64,000 bases of DNA, taken from NCBI RefSeq assembly GCF_015291625.1, contig NZ_CP030047.1, forward strand, positions 4,650,001-4,714,000, in the 5' to 3' direction. Made by a program: the position numbers and the translations under genes. Of the stretch, positions 29,453 to 37,060 are shown piece after piece (the stretch's first letter is position 1; the number at the start of each line of letters is the position of its first letter). Under the pieces are notes generated by a model that saw nothing but the letters and a program-made list of their open reading frames with translations, was not told where the DNA came from and did no database searches. Source of the stretch: Bradyrhizobium sp. CCBAU 53421. GTDB taxonomy: Bacteria > Pseudomonadota > Alphaproteobacteria > Rhizobiales > Xanthobacteraceae.

Positions 29453-29743
29453 CTATCGACGCGCAGCTGCGACGAGTGCCAGCCCGGCAATCCGGTTCAC
29501 CTGCTTCCCGTTCGGGACCCGACGCTTGTCCTCACGCCATAAGGGCTCCTGCGCATGTCGGAGGAGATGCGCGCCGGCGCCGTCGTGGTGAATTCCTGTC
29601 TCGGCACGTCGCAGGCGGGAAAGGTGCTCCGCAGCCATGTCAGTGCACGCGCCATCGAGGCTGTGTGCCTTCTGATGTTTGATTCCCTTGATCTCGAAAC
29701 GCTCATGCTGGTTATCCCATGATGCCGCCTGGTCGGCATGCAC
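29453..29743 (-). pseudogene. IS1595-family transposase remnant (C-terminal part)
   Basis: A 96-codon frame whose product reads like the C-terminal catalytic end of ISXO2/IS1595 transposases: HADQAASWDNQHERFEIK, then HSLDGACTDMAAEHLSRLRR with the usual Asn changed, then GIHHDGAGAHLL and REDKRRVPNGKQVNRI. The N-terminal two thirds, the zinc-binding part and any inverted repeats are missing, and the last residues diverge from the usual GYWQR end. A decayed insertion-sequence fragment. Confidence 0.7.
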
Positions 29744-29889
29744 TGCCGTCCCTTCGCGATGCGAGCGCGAATGAATGAAGCGGCCTAGCTTTCCGAACTG
29801 AAAATTGCCGGAACGGAATTCTCTCCGCGCTCCCGGACTGTGACGATAACTCTGTGCTTGTCGTTCTGGTTCCTGGCCGGGCGACGAGG

Positions 29890-30285
29890 TCAGAACTGAA
29901 ATGGCGCAACCGACACGGTCAACTTTCCGTCAGCGGCTTTTTGCACGGTGAATTCCACCTCTTTCGAAGCCTTGACGTCGCCGACGGCAACCGAAATTCC
30001 GCCGCTGCATTGCAGCGTCCGCTTGTCCTTGCTCGTCGACGTCGTGACGATCTTCTCACCGAGAAGGTACTGTGGCTTCGAGTTTTCCGGATCGGGCTTC
30101 GCCGTCGACTCCTTGGCGGCGTAGTTGACCAGCGGATTGCGGTGGTCATCGGCGATGGTCTGGAGCACGGCCTTTCGGGTCTCGATTGAATCGCACTCGA
30201 GCTGATTGCCGCAACCGCTCAGCGCGACCAGAACCGGAAAACTCAGAACCGACAACAATCGTGATGGTATGCGAACATCTGACAT
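29890..30285 (-). CDS. putative lipoprotein, unknown
   Basis: A 131-residue protein with a signal peptide and lipobox (hydrophobic stretch then LVALSGCGN, Cys about residue 25). The mature part contains a Cys in LECDS, a SKPQYLLGEKIVTTS stretch, and ends with a small beta domain. The start at 30285 (MSDVRIPSRL) places the signal peptide at the N-terminus; longer frames add a polar leader. Probably membrane-anchored in the periplasm. No function recognised. Confidence 0.7.
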   Translation of the reverse strand: MSDVRIPSRLLSVLSFPVLVALSGCGNQLECDSIETRKAVLQTIADDHRNPLVNYAAKESTAKPDPENSKPQYLLGEKIVTTSTSKDKRTLQCSGGISVAVGDVKASKEVEFTVQKAADGKLTVSVAPFQF

Positions 30286-30301
30286 CGGGAAGCCGGGCGC
30301 C

Positions 30302-30532
30302 TCATTGTTTGGGTCCATGGAGGATGAAGGCGGCATGAAATTGCAGTCCGTCGTCGGTGCGGACTTCAATCGCAACGTCATGGTTGCCGCCGGAATGGCC
30401 GGCGTCTCTGGCGATGCCGGCCAGCGTGTTCGCGGCTTCGATCTTGGCGGCTCTCAGATCAGTGAGATCCAGTCCCTCTTCATCGGGGTAGAGATCGCCG
30501 TCGTTCCTGATGTCAAAGAAATAGCGGGGCAT
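30302..30532 (-). CDS. DUF6894 family protein
   Basis: A 76-residue protein starting MPRYFFDIRNDGDLYPDEEG, the typical DUF6894 opening, common and multicopy in Bradyrhizobium. The second ATG (30532) was chosen because GAGGAG lies 9 bases upstream, whereas it is too close to the first ATG at 30538. Function unknown. Confidence 0.8.
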   Translation of the reverse strand: MPRYFFDIRNDGDLYPDEEGLDLTDLRAAKIEAANTLAGIARDAGHSGGNHDVAIEVRTDDGLQFHAAFILHGPKQ

Positions 30533-30587
30533 TGCCATTGCTCCTCGAGCAACGGTGAAGGAAACGGCCGTCCGATGGATTTCGTTC

Positions 30588-30788
30588 CTATTCGGGTGGC
30601 ATCAGCCCCGGCGACGACAGCCACCCGTCCATGTGAGCGGCCGTGTCGGCCTGCCGGGCTTTCTGCAAGAGCCGTTCTTTCTCGATTCCGATCGGAAGAG
30701 CCCTTGCATTCTCGCGTAGGCTTTTGGCCTCTGCCAAAAGGCGTTCGACGAGCGAGCGCTTTTGCCTGAAACGACGACGCTCGAACAT
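30588..30788 (-). CDS. small Arg/Leu-rich protein, intact paralogue
   Basis: A 66-residue basic helical protein: MFERRRFRQKRSLVERL, then KARQADTAAHMDGWLSSPG near the C-terminus. AGGAAAGGA precedes the ATG. A frameshifted paralogue is at 32138-32339, and both genes lie downstream of a copy of the same hairpin element. No known function; the family appears many times in Bradyrhizobium. Confidence 0.75.
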   Translation of the reverse strand: MFERRRFRQKRSLVERLLAEAKSLRENARALPIGIEKERLLQKARQADTAAHMDGWLSSPGLMPPE

Positions 30789-30940
30789 GCGCTGTCCTTT
30801 CCTGCTGGAGAAGGCGGGAGCGCAGTTGGCGTTCTCATCACCGATAGATACCGAGGGCCGCGCGGTGATGCCGGGTTAACTTTTGAACGAGGGCAGGCGT
30901 TCCGTTGGAACGAACTGGAACCGCAGGAGTCGACTTTCAG

Positions 30941-31020
30941 CTCCCGGCCTTAGCCCCCAAGCCCTCCGGGAGTAGCGACCCCCGGTGCCGTGAAACCTCC
31001 GGTGCCGGGGGTCGTTGGTT
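30941..31020. repeat. conserved two-hairpin element, copy A
   Basis: Two stems: CTCCCGG/CCGGGAG (30942-30948 with 30967-30973) and an 11-bp stem (30980-30990 with 31002-31012, with two G-U-type pairs). The unpaired words GTAGCGA, GAAACCTCC and AGCCCCCAAGCCC are shared with copy B at 32523-32604. On the minus strand it lies about 150 bp before the small gene at 30788. It could be a leader RNA, an sRNA or a mobile palindrome. Confidence 0.7.
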
Positions 31021-31181
31021 GGCGGATGCCTGAGAGCTGTGCGCGCCGTGCTGGCCCGGTACATGGGAAATGAAGATGGCGCGAGATCGCGGGGCGCTCC
31101 CGCGCGGCCCAATGATCCGTGACTGAATGGTCCGTCACTGGGTCCCGTCTCCTCGTCCGCGAGCAAACGGGACCGTCAGCG

Positions 31182-31574
31182 CTACTTGTTCTCCGGTTTC
31201 CAGGTGGTGCTGGCTCGATCGTACTTGAAGCCTGGCGCAGCCTTCAGGCTGTCCTTGGTCTCATCGAGTGTGAGCCACCACTTGTCGTCCTTCTTTTGCG
31301 ATTTAACGGCCGTGTACGGCACGATCACGTTCTTCTCGCCGGCGCCGAGAAAGCCGCCGACGCCGACGACGAGGCCGGTCACCTTGCCCGCCTTGTCGAC
31401 GAGCACATCGTCGATCGTCCCGATCTTGGATTCCTTCGGATCATAGACATTCTGCTTGTAGTAGTTGGTGATGGTCCAGCTGTCCGTTGGGGCAGCCGGC
31501 ATGGTGGTGGTCGCCGCGTGCGCGGCAGTCGCCAACGCCGCGGCCGTGATGCAGCCGATAGCAAAACTCTTCAT
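31182..31574 (-). CDS. exported PRC-barrel domain protein
   Basis: A 130-residue protein with a signal peptide (MKSFAIGCITAAALATAAHA). A PRC-barrel domain follows (about residues 40-105: KIGTIDDVLVDKAGKVTGLVVG and NVIVPYTAV, given in two pieces). PRC barrels bind proteins or RNA; exported versions are abundant in Bradyrhizobium and their role is unknown. AAGGAG lies 8 bases before the ATG. Confidence 0.85.
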   Translation of the reverse strand: MKSFAIGCITAAALATAAHAATTTMPAAPTDSWTITNYYKQNVYDPKESKIGTIDDVLVDKAGKVTGLVVGVGGFLGAGEKNVIVPYTAVKSQKKDDKWWLTLDETKDSLKAAPGFKYDRASTTWKPENK

Positions 31575-31681
31575 ATGAAAACTCCTTGTCGGTGAAGATG
31601 ACCGATCGCATGGAGGTCATCGCCACCGATGACGATCGCCCGCTCGGTCCATGGAAACATGATTGGCTCGTTGAGCGCGGC

Positions 31682-31915
31682 TTACTCGGAGCTGCAGACC
31701 TTGACACTCTTCATGCCGGTCTCGGCTTCGGAGCGTGTCGTGTAGACGGTGCCTGACGGACTGACGACGGTGGTCGTCGTGTCGACCGGCTTCTTGTCGA
31801 CGATCGTGCATTTCTTCGTCTTCACATCTTGCACGACGTAGAATTCGTCCGCTGCAAAGGCGGGCGTAACAAAGGCGGCAAGCAATGCTGCCGCGACAAT
31901 CGCTCTCACGTTCAT
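31682..31915 (-). CDS. small exported protein, unknown
   Basis: A 77-residue protein: signal peptide MNVRAIVAAALLAAFVTPAFA, then a 56-residue mature part beginning ADEFYVVQDVKTKKC with a second Cys near the end (VKVCSSE). The two Cys may form a disulfide in the periplasm. GGAGGAGA precedes the ATG at good spacing, which fixes the start at 31915. Function unknown. Confidence 0.8.
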   Translation of the reverse strand: MNVRAIVAAALLAAFVTPAFAADEFYVVQDVKTKKCTIVDKKPVDTTTTVVSPSGTVYTTRSEAETGMKSVKVCSSE

Positions 31916-32137
31916 GGTTGTCTCCTCCAGTTGCCGTGTGACACGGCGGAGGTGAAACGGAAAAAAATCGTGAAGGTTCCTAGAGCTGAACCGGCCGCTA
32001 ATGCTCGGCGTCGTCTGACGATCGTCAGGCAGCGGCCGCATTGGCTTCACGGTTGTGCGTTGTTCGGTCGGAGCTGCCTGAAACACCGCTTCGGTCTCAG
32101 TTGGAGCCTCTATCGCAATGTCGTTCTTGTCGGCAGT

Positions 32138-32339
32138 TTAGTGTGGCGCTGTCGGGCCGGGTGAGGAGAGCCATTCGCTCATCTGCGAGGCCGTGTCGGC
32201 CTGTCGCGCTTTTTTTCAGAGCGGCTTCGCGGACCGGTCCAGGCGGAAGCAGATCGGCCTGCGCACGCAGCCGCATCGCCTCGTCAGCGAGGCGCTCTTC
32301 CAGTGATTGCGTTTGCTTGAAACGACGCCGCGTCTTCAT
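32138..32339 (-). pseudogene. small Arg/Leu-rich protein, frameshifted paralogue
   Basis: It starts MKTRRRFKQTQSLEERLADE, with AAGGAG 8 bases before the ATG, and aligns with the intact gene at 30588-30788. At 32210-32216 a run of seven A (minus strand) puts the rest out of frame. Removing one A restores KARQADTASQMSEWLSSPG and a stop at 32138. This is a recent frameshift, a sequencing error, or a site of transcriptional slippage. Without the shift the frame runs to 32097 with an unrelated tail. Confidence 0.7.
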
Positions 32340-32522
32340 GGCGCTGCTCCTTGCTGATGTTGGGCGGGAGCGCCAGCCGGGCGATCTCATCACCGATGGG
32401 CGCCACGGGCAGTGCGGTGACGCACGGCAACGAAGCGAATGGGATTTGGTCGCTGTTGCCTAACTTAGGTTAATTCGGACACACGCCGGCAGGAACGAAC
32501 CGTAATCCGGCGCGTCTGCTCT
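32340..32522. other. spacer between the frameshifted gene and element B
   Basis: It shares scattered words (GGCGGGAGCGC, CTCATCACCGAT) with 30805-30850, the matching spacer of the other copy, so the whole element-leader-gene unit appears duplicated. No ORF. Confidence 0.5.
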
Positions 32523-32604
32523 CAGCTTCCGGTCTTCGCCCCCAAGCCCACCGGGAGTAGCGATCCCCGGCGCCGCGAAACCTCCAGCGCCGGGGTCGCT
32601 GGTT
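32523..32604. repeat. conserved two-hairpin element, copy B
   Basis: Stems at 32526-32533 with 32550-32557 (one mismatch) and at 32565-32573 with 32587-32595. The second stem keeps pairing where copy A has G-U-type pairs (C-G in place of U-G). Unpaired words are the same as in copy A. On the minus strand it lies about 185 bp before the paralogous small gene at 32339. Confidence 0.7.
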
Positions 32605-32750
32605 GACGAGCGGGGCAGCCAAAACTGGAAGATTAGGCTGGCTTCTCGCGGACTTTGGGCGCATCATCAATCATCGCCGACCGGTCCTTGGCGTTTATCG
32701 GCGACAGAGAGACCAATCGCGCTCCCGCCCGGAGACAAAGGGAGTGCAGC

Positions 32751-32870
32751 ATGATCGAACAGCCTCACCTTGATTCATATTCATTTCCGGCGCGCGTTTG
32801 CCTCGCCATTGCGATCTTTAGCGCAGCGCTATTGGTCGCAGCGGTGCTGACCAACGCTCTCATCGATTAA
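32751..32870 (+). CDS. 39-residue single-pass membrane protein
   Basis: A short frame, MIEQPHLDSYSFPARV at the N-terminus, followed by a hydrophobic segment (about residues 17-36). GGGAG stands 7 bases before the ATG. Too short for family assignment; the clean topology and ribosome site support a real small protein. Confidence 0.5.
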   Translation: MIEQPHLDSYSFPARVCLAIAIFSAALLVAAVLTNALID

Positions 32871-33115
32871 AGGCGCTCACGATTGCCGTCGCGGGCGTTC
32901 GTTTCGCGCCCGTCGTCATCGGATTGATCCTCGGGCCGATCGCGGAAAGCCAGCTGCGCCGGGCGCTCGCGATCAGTCTCGGCGATCCCATGGTGCTGCT
33001 GCAAAGCCCGATGTCGGCTACGCTGCTCGGCGTCGCGCTGATCGCGCTGCTGGCTCCGTTCGTGCTCAAGGGGCTGGGACGGTTCAAGGCGAATGAGGAC
33101 CAGGTAAGTTGCTTC
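32871..33115 (+). pseudogene. tctA remnant (tripartite tricarboxylate transporter)
   Basis: An open stretch whose product reads FAPVVIGLILGPIAESQLRR, then ALAISLGDP and a final hydrophobic segment LLGVALIALLAPFVL. This is the C-terminal end of TctA, the large membrane subunit of tricarboxylate transporters, where APVVIGLILGPIAE is a conserved motif. The remaining 400 or so residues are absent and there is no start codon with a ribosome site, so it is a deletion remnant. Confidence 0.7.
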
Positions 33116-34088
33116 AACGTTGCCTCGTCAGCAAGAGGTCGGAAGCGTCTTGCAGGTGAATGGCGGGATGCAGGGTTCCGAGCAGGCCAACAATGACGAT
33201 GATGCCCAGTCCGAGTGTTGTCTCGATCGCACTGTTACGGATCAGGTGACGAAGGGCGACAGACGATTGTTCGCCTCCGGTGGCGGCGAACTGCGGCGTC
33301 AAGCGAAAGCGGTTGATCGCCGCGAAGACGAGCATCGCGGCGAAGATCGCAATCTTGAGCATCAGTAGGCGCCCATATTCCGTGGCGACGAGCCCATGCA
33401 GCGAGCCGACTAGAAAGGTGGCGTTGACAACGCCACTGAGCAGGATGGTTGCCACGCTGACAATGCCGAGCGTCGAAAACCGTTCGGTGGCATTGCGGAC
33501 CAGCGACATGCTCTCACGGACCTTGCGAGTGGCCAGGAAGGTGATCAGCGACACCAGGCCACCGATCCAGGCTGCCGCAGCAACGGTGTGCAACGCGTCC
33601 GCTGCGAGGTGCAGATAGCCGGTCGGACCAACGGTTGAGGCGGCGTGGCCGGTCCAGGCAAGGCTGCCGGCAAGCCCGATCGCGGCAGCGAGCCCCAGCC
33701 ACTGTGCGGCCACTGCGCGGTCTGCGATGAGGCAGGCCGCCAGGCAGATCGCAAGGCCTGCGCGGATGATCGTCATCTCACCAAACTGGGTTTCGTTGAC
33801 GACGGTTGACAGGATGTCCGCGGTCAAGGCGTCGACGAGCGGCATTCCGCTCATCGACGCTGTCTGCAGCAGAAGCCAAATCGCGCCCGAGATCACCGCG
33901 AGCGCAAGGCTGGCCCAGATATGCCGCCGCGTCCGGCTCCGAAACGCAATCGTCGCCGCGGCGTGGTCGTGCAAGACCGGCATGGCGATCAGGCGGCCAA
34001 AAATAACGCTTCCGACCACTATCGCTGTTGCCGCGAAGTGCACGGCGCGCGTCGCGATCAACGGCGCTCCTGCTGCGGACCAGTCCAT
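33114..34088 (-). CDS. copD: copper resistance protein CopD
   Basis: A 324-residue inner-membrane protein with about eight hydrophobic segments and a CopD domain (about 190-300). Conserved His residues are visible in AVHFAATAIVVG (17), WTGHAAS (about 146), LHLAADALHTVAAAAW (about 158-173) and LHPAIHLQD. CopD works with CopC to move copper across the inner membrane. It follows copC after 12 bp and should be in the same operon. Confidence 0.9.
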   Translation of the reverse strand: MDWSAAGAPLIATRAVHFAATAIVVGSVIFGRLIAMPVLHDHAAATIAFRSRTRRHIWASLALAVISGAIWLLLQTASMSGMPLVDALTADILSTVVNETQFGEMTIIRAGLAICLAACLIADRAVAAQWLGLAAAIGLAGSLAWTGHAASTVGPTGYLHLAADALHTVAAAAWIGGLVSLITFLATRKVRESMSLVRNATERFSTLGIVSVATILLSGVVNATFLVGSLHGLVATEYGRLLMLKIAIFAAMLVFAAINRFRLTPQFAATGGEQSSVALRHLIRNSAIETTLGLGIIVIVGLLGTLHPAIHLQDASDLLLTRQR

Positions 34089-34100
34089 TGCGACCGAGCC

Positions 34101-34451
34101 CTACTGGCCGACCTGGAAGGTGAAGTTTCCCTCGGTCGTGTGGGTGTCGACGGAAAGCACGTGCCAATTGACGTGATAGGTCCCGGCACCGCCACCCTTC
34201 AGGGAGACCGACATCTGGTTGCCGTTCACCCGCGCCTTTCCGGAATCGAGCCGCTGCCCGGACGGACCGGTGACTGTTACTGAGCTGAATGCGGCTTCCA
34301 GCTTCTGGGTGAAGGTGAGCGTCACCTCGCGCGGCGGGCTCGCCACCTGGTTGCCGACGCGTGGCTCGGCATGATCGAGAAAGGCGTGGGCGCGTGCCTC
34401 ATCGGCTGCAAGCGACAGCAAAAGCGCGATGATCAGGGATGAGCGTCGCAT
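34101..34451 (-). CDS. copC: periplasmic copper-binding protein CopC
   Basis: A 116-residue CopC-domain protein with a signal peptide (about 1-21). The mature N-terminus starts HAFLDHAEPRVG, where the first His is the N-terminal Cu(II) ligand. The late WHVLSVDTHTTEG holds further His/Asp ligands. The Met-rich Cu(I) loop of the Pseudomonas protein is missing, as in many one-site CopCs. Starts 2 bp after the stop of the upstream beta-barrel gene. Confidence 0.93.
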   Translation of the reverse strand: MRRSSLIIALLLSLAADEARAHAFLDHAEPRVGNQVASPPREVTLTFTQKLEAAFSSVTVTGPSGQRLDSGKARVNGNQMSVSLKGGGAGTYHVNWHVLSVDTHTTEGNFTFQVGQ

Positions 34452-34453
34452 GA

Positions 34454-35458
34454 TCAATTCCTCGCAAACGGGCTGGCGGGCTGGACCGGGCCGCCGAAGA
34501 TCGGCCTGCCGATGCCCCGGGGATCGATATCGTCGAGATAGAGATGGAGTTGCCCAATCACGCCGACACGAGTGCCGCTCTGCCGATTGATCGGGATCAG
34601 CGCTTCGACGCCGAGCTGATAGGTGTTTCCGACCCACAGAACGCCCGGGTTGATGGTCCCGGTCGTCATCGTGCCGGACGTCAGCGTGTTCGCGACCGGG
34701 GTCTGCAGCGTCGCCTCCACGAGCGGGATCATGCGATTGACGCAATCCGGCAGGCCGAGATCGACGACCGCGGATTTCAGATAGGGCATGCTGTACTGGA
34801 TCGAGGCGCCCCAATTCAGCACCTTGGGATGAAACTCGGTATCGGCGGTCAAGTCACCGGTATCGGGATCGACCCCGAAGGTCGTGGTGGATGACCTTCC
34901 GGGGATGGCGTAGCCAACCTGTCCAGTGACCGCGACGGGCCGCAGCCACGACAGGGTGTCGGGCAGATCGCCGAAGCCTTTGCCGAAGTAGAGGGTCGGC
35001 GTGTAGGTGTTGAACGGGTCGGCTCCGACGCTGTCGGCGCCGGTGCCGCCCCACTCGACGTTCAACCCGATCGACATCACGAACTCATGCTCGGGGTCCT
35101 TCAAGACGCGATACTTGAAGGTCGTCTCGACATTCTGGAAGCCATGGGCGCCGGTTCCGGTCGGTCCTCCAGGCGGATGGAGAAAGCTATACGTTGAGCC
35201 GATCGAGATCGCGAAGGCTTCGGTGATCCGCTTGGAAAACTCGCCGGAGAAGTCGCGCTGCCGAAACGACGGATCGTCGCCGGTGTGGAAGCTGGATACC
35301 GTCGGCAGCGAGAGTTCGTCATTCACGCCGGGATCATCGATGCCGAGCGTGGCCGGAAAGAAGCGGTTGCCGACGATTTCGTGGGCGGTACTGACAGAAA
35401 ATGGAATGAGCGCGACGGCGAGGCCAGGTAAGGCTGCGCGCGCATGACGGATGAACAT
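34454..35458 (-). CDS. putative outer-membrane beta-barrel protein of the cop operon
   Basis: A 334-residue protein with a signal peptide (about 1-25, ending STAHE). The mature part is full of alternating amphipathic strands with aromatic ends (SIGSTYSFLHPP, FVMSIGLNVEWGG, TLYFGKGFGDLP and YQLGVEALIPINR), like the MetA-pathway/transporter barrel family. It has no TonB box. Being directly before copC and copD it probably belongs to the copper system, perhaps as an outer-membrane channel; that is inference. Confidence 0.75.
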   Translation of the reverse strand: MFIRHARAALPGLAVALIPFSVSTAHEIVGNRFFPATLGIDDPGVNDELSLPTVSSFHTGDDPSFRQRDFSGEFSKRITEAFAISIGSTYSFLHPPGGPTGTGAHGFQNVETTFKYRVLKDPEHEFVMSIGLNVEWGGTGADSVGADPFNTYTPTLYFGKGFGDLPDTLSWLRPVAVTGQVGYAIPGRSSTTTFGVDPDTGDLTADTEFHPKVLNWGASIQYSMPYLKSAVVDLGLPDCVNRMIPLVEATLQTPVANTLTSGTMTTGTINPGVLWVGNTYQLGVEALIPINRQSGTRVGVIGQLHLYLDDIDPRGIGRPIFGGPVQPASPFARN

Positions 35459-35515
35459 GGGAATCTCCGCAGGCGTTGATCTGTAAAAGTCTCAGCGGCC
35501 GGTGGCCGCACGGCT

Positions 35516-35890
35516 TTACGACAGAAACGGCGGAGCGCGCGCCTGAGCCTCGGAAGCGGCTCGCGGACCGAACAGACGCGGTGCAAAATCCTGCCAGGCG
35601 ACCTCGCTCGTCACGCGATCGATCGCGATCGCGGCTGCTATCTTCGGGGCAGCGATCGGCGCGCCGGTCTGCAGCACGCTGCAGGCGGCGCAGCAGCCTT
35701 CGTGCGCGCGGTGGCCGGTCTTGTCGTCCTGGTCGGTCGCTTGTGCCGCGCCGCCGTGGCACATGACCGCGCCGGCAAGCGGATCCGAGGCCGCAAGGCT
35801 CGCCGCCCAGCAGGCGCCGACAGGTGCAAAGATCTGCACCAGCAGGGCAACCAGAACTAGCGGTAGAAATCTCTTCAGCCGTCGGCGCAT
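35516..35890 (-). CDS. DUF2946-like small exported/membrane protein
   Basis: A 124-residue protein: an N-terminal hydrophobic segment (about 9-30), then a Cys/His cluster (CHGG, then HRAHEGCCAACS, about residues 44-72) and a polar C-terminus. This is the layout of DUF2946 proteins found beside copper genes and TonB receptors. Metal binding is inferred from the cluster. It is first in the minus-strand direction before the beta-barrel, copC and copD genes, and probably in the same operon. Confidence 0.75.
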   Translation of the reverse strand: MRRRLKRFLPLVLVALLVQIFAPVGACWAASLAASDPLAGAVMCHGGAAQATDQDDKTGHRAHEGCCAACSVLQTGAPIAAPKIAAAIAIDRVTSEVAWQDFAPRLFGPRAASEAQARAPPFLS

Positions 35891-36214
35891 CGGTTCACCT
35901 GCGGCAATCTACCGCAAGGGGAGGCCCCCGTCGAGCCAAGTGACCATGGAGGGAGGAGGGTCGACGATTTAATGGAGGGTGTTGTGCGTCGGCAACGGCG
36001 CGCATACGCGCTGTGGCGGGGCCGCATTCATTGCGGTCCATGCGCTTATCCTCAATGTCGCGCTGTCGCCGTAGTTCTGCTCCGCGATGCCTGCCTTGCC
36101 GAGGCCGGTCGCGCCAACATTTGCGTGATCCGGAAATATCCGAATCCCGATCCAGGTCTTCCCTTCAGCAACGCACACCTCGTTTACACGAGGCTCAATC
36201 AAGGCGGCTGAACG
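35891..36214. other. 324-bp divergent region with a DUF2946-like relic
   Basis: 36021-36074 reads AAFIAVHALILNVALSP then a stop, and over 48 bp matches the start of the intact gene at 36625 (about 35 of 48 bases identical by eye). The upstream piece RRQRRAYALWR is in another frame. This looks like a broken copy. The rest holds the divergent promoters. Confidence 0.45.
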
Positions 36215-36496
36215 ATGAAGATCATCTATCTTCTAGCGGCGCTGATGCTGGCGCCGTCTCTCGCGACCCAGGCCAATGCGCATGCGCGAACCGGCAAGGG
36301 CAGCGATCGCACGCATGTCGGCGCAGGACCGGCACTTGGCGGCGGACCGCAAGGCTACCGGATCGTCGGTCGTCAGATCGCCGCTCCGCCGTGGAGTGCC
36401 GCCTGCATGAACGACGTCGGCCCACGGCAATGCGACGAGCCGATGTGGGTCTATGGCAGCCCCGACTATGTCGCGCAGTTCAGGAGTGCATTCTGA
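36215..36496 (+). CDS. small exported protein, unknown
   Basis: A 93-residue protein with a signal peptide (MKIIYLLAALMLAPSLATQANA). The mature part ends with SAACMNDVGPRQCDEPMWVYG, a Cys pair and pattern I recall from many Bradyrhizobium small secreted proteins. It is divergent from the DUF2946/cop operon and upstream of the second DUF2946 gene. Function unknown. Confidence 0.75.
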   Translation: MKIIYLLAALMLAPSLATQANAHARTGKGSDRTHVGAGPALGGGPQGYRIVGRQIAAPPWSAACMNDVGPRQCDEPMWVYGSPDYVAQFRSAF

Positions 36497-36624
36497 CCTC
36501 GGTCCGCGGCTAGGACAATTCGTCATATGGCTCGTCTGCAACACTGCCGCGCGATCGGTTGAATCTGCGGCCGCCGCGTTTTGACTCGCATCTACGCTGT
36601 GATACGCGTGAGGCGGGGTATGAG

Positions 36625-37008
36625 ATGAGGCGGTTCGTTCTCAGGCAGCGTGTGGGTAGGGTGGCGGCATTTGCCGCAGCCTATGCGCTTGTCCTCAATC
36701 TCATCCTGTCGAGCCTCCTCGTCGCCAGCATATCGCCTGCGGCCGCGGCAGCCGGCCAGATCCTCTGCATCAACAGCACCGATGCCGGTGCGGCACACGA
36801 TGATGCGGGCAAGAGCGGGCGGGGCGGTCCGGTCCACTGCCCGCTCTGCATCGGTCACCACGTCACCGGCGCGCTGCCGCCGCCGGCGTTCGCGCTCGGC
36901 GCACGGCTGCCGGTCGCGATCACGACGATCCGTTCGTTCGAGGCGCGGTTCGTCGCACGTTTCCGATCCTACGATCATCAATCCCGCGGACCTCCGGCTC
37001 TGACCTGA
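36625..37008 (+). CDS. DUF2946-like protein upstream of a TonB receptor
   Basis: A 127-residue protein: an N-terminal hydrophobic segment (AAFAAAYALVLNLILSSLLV, about 14-33), a Cys in QILCINS, and the HCPLCIGHHV motif (about 75-84). This is the DUF2946 arrangement. The ATG at 36625 gives the membrane segment near the N-terminus; an in-frame start at 36559 is longer and less likely. It sits 52 bp before the receptor gene, so it likely works with it in metal handling. Confidence 0.8.
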   Translation: MRRFVLRQRVGRVAAFAAAYALVLNLILSSLLVASISPAAAAAGQILCINSTDAGAAHDDAGKSGRGGPVHCPLCIGHHVTGALPPPAFALGARLPVAITTIRSFEARFVARFRSYDHQSRGPPALT

Positions 37009-37060
37009 CCGCCGGCGCTTCGGCGCCCTTCGTTCGTCAGTTCAAATCCGGAGTCCTGTC

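Noticed and set aside
29712..29909. A 65-codon minus-strand frame upstream of the transposase remnant
   Set aside because: No similarity to the missing N-terminal part of IS1595 transposases; Arg/Ser-rich with no gene character.
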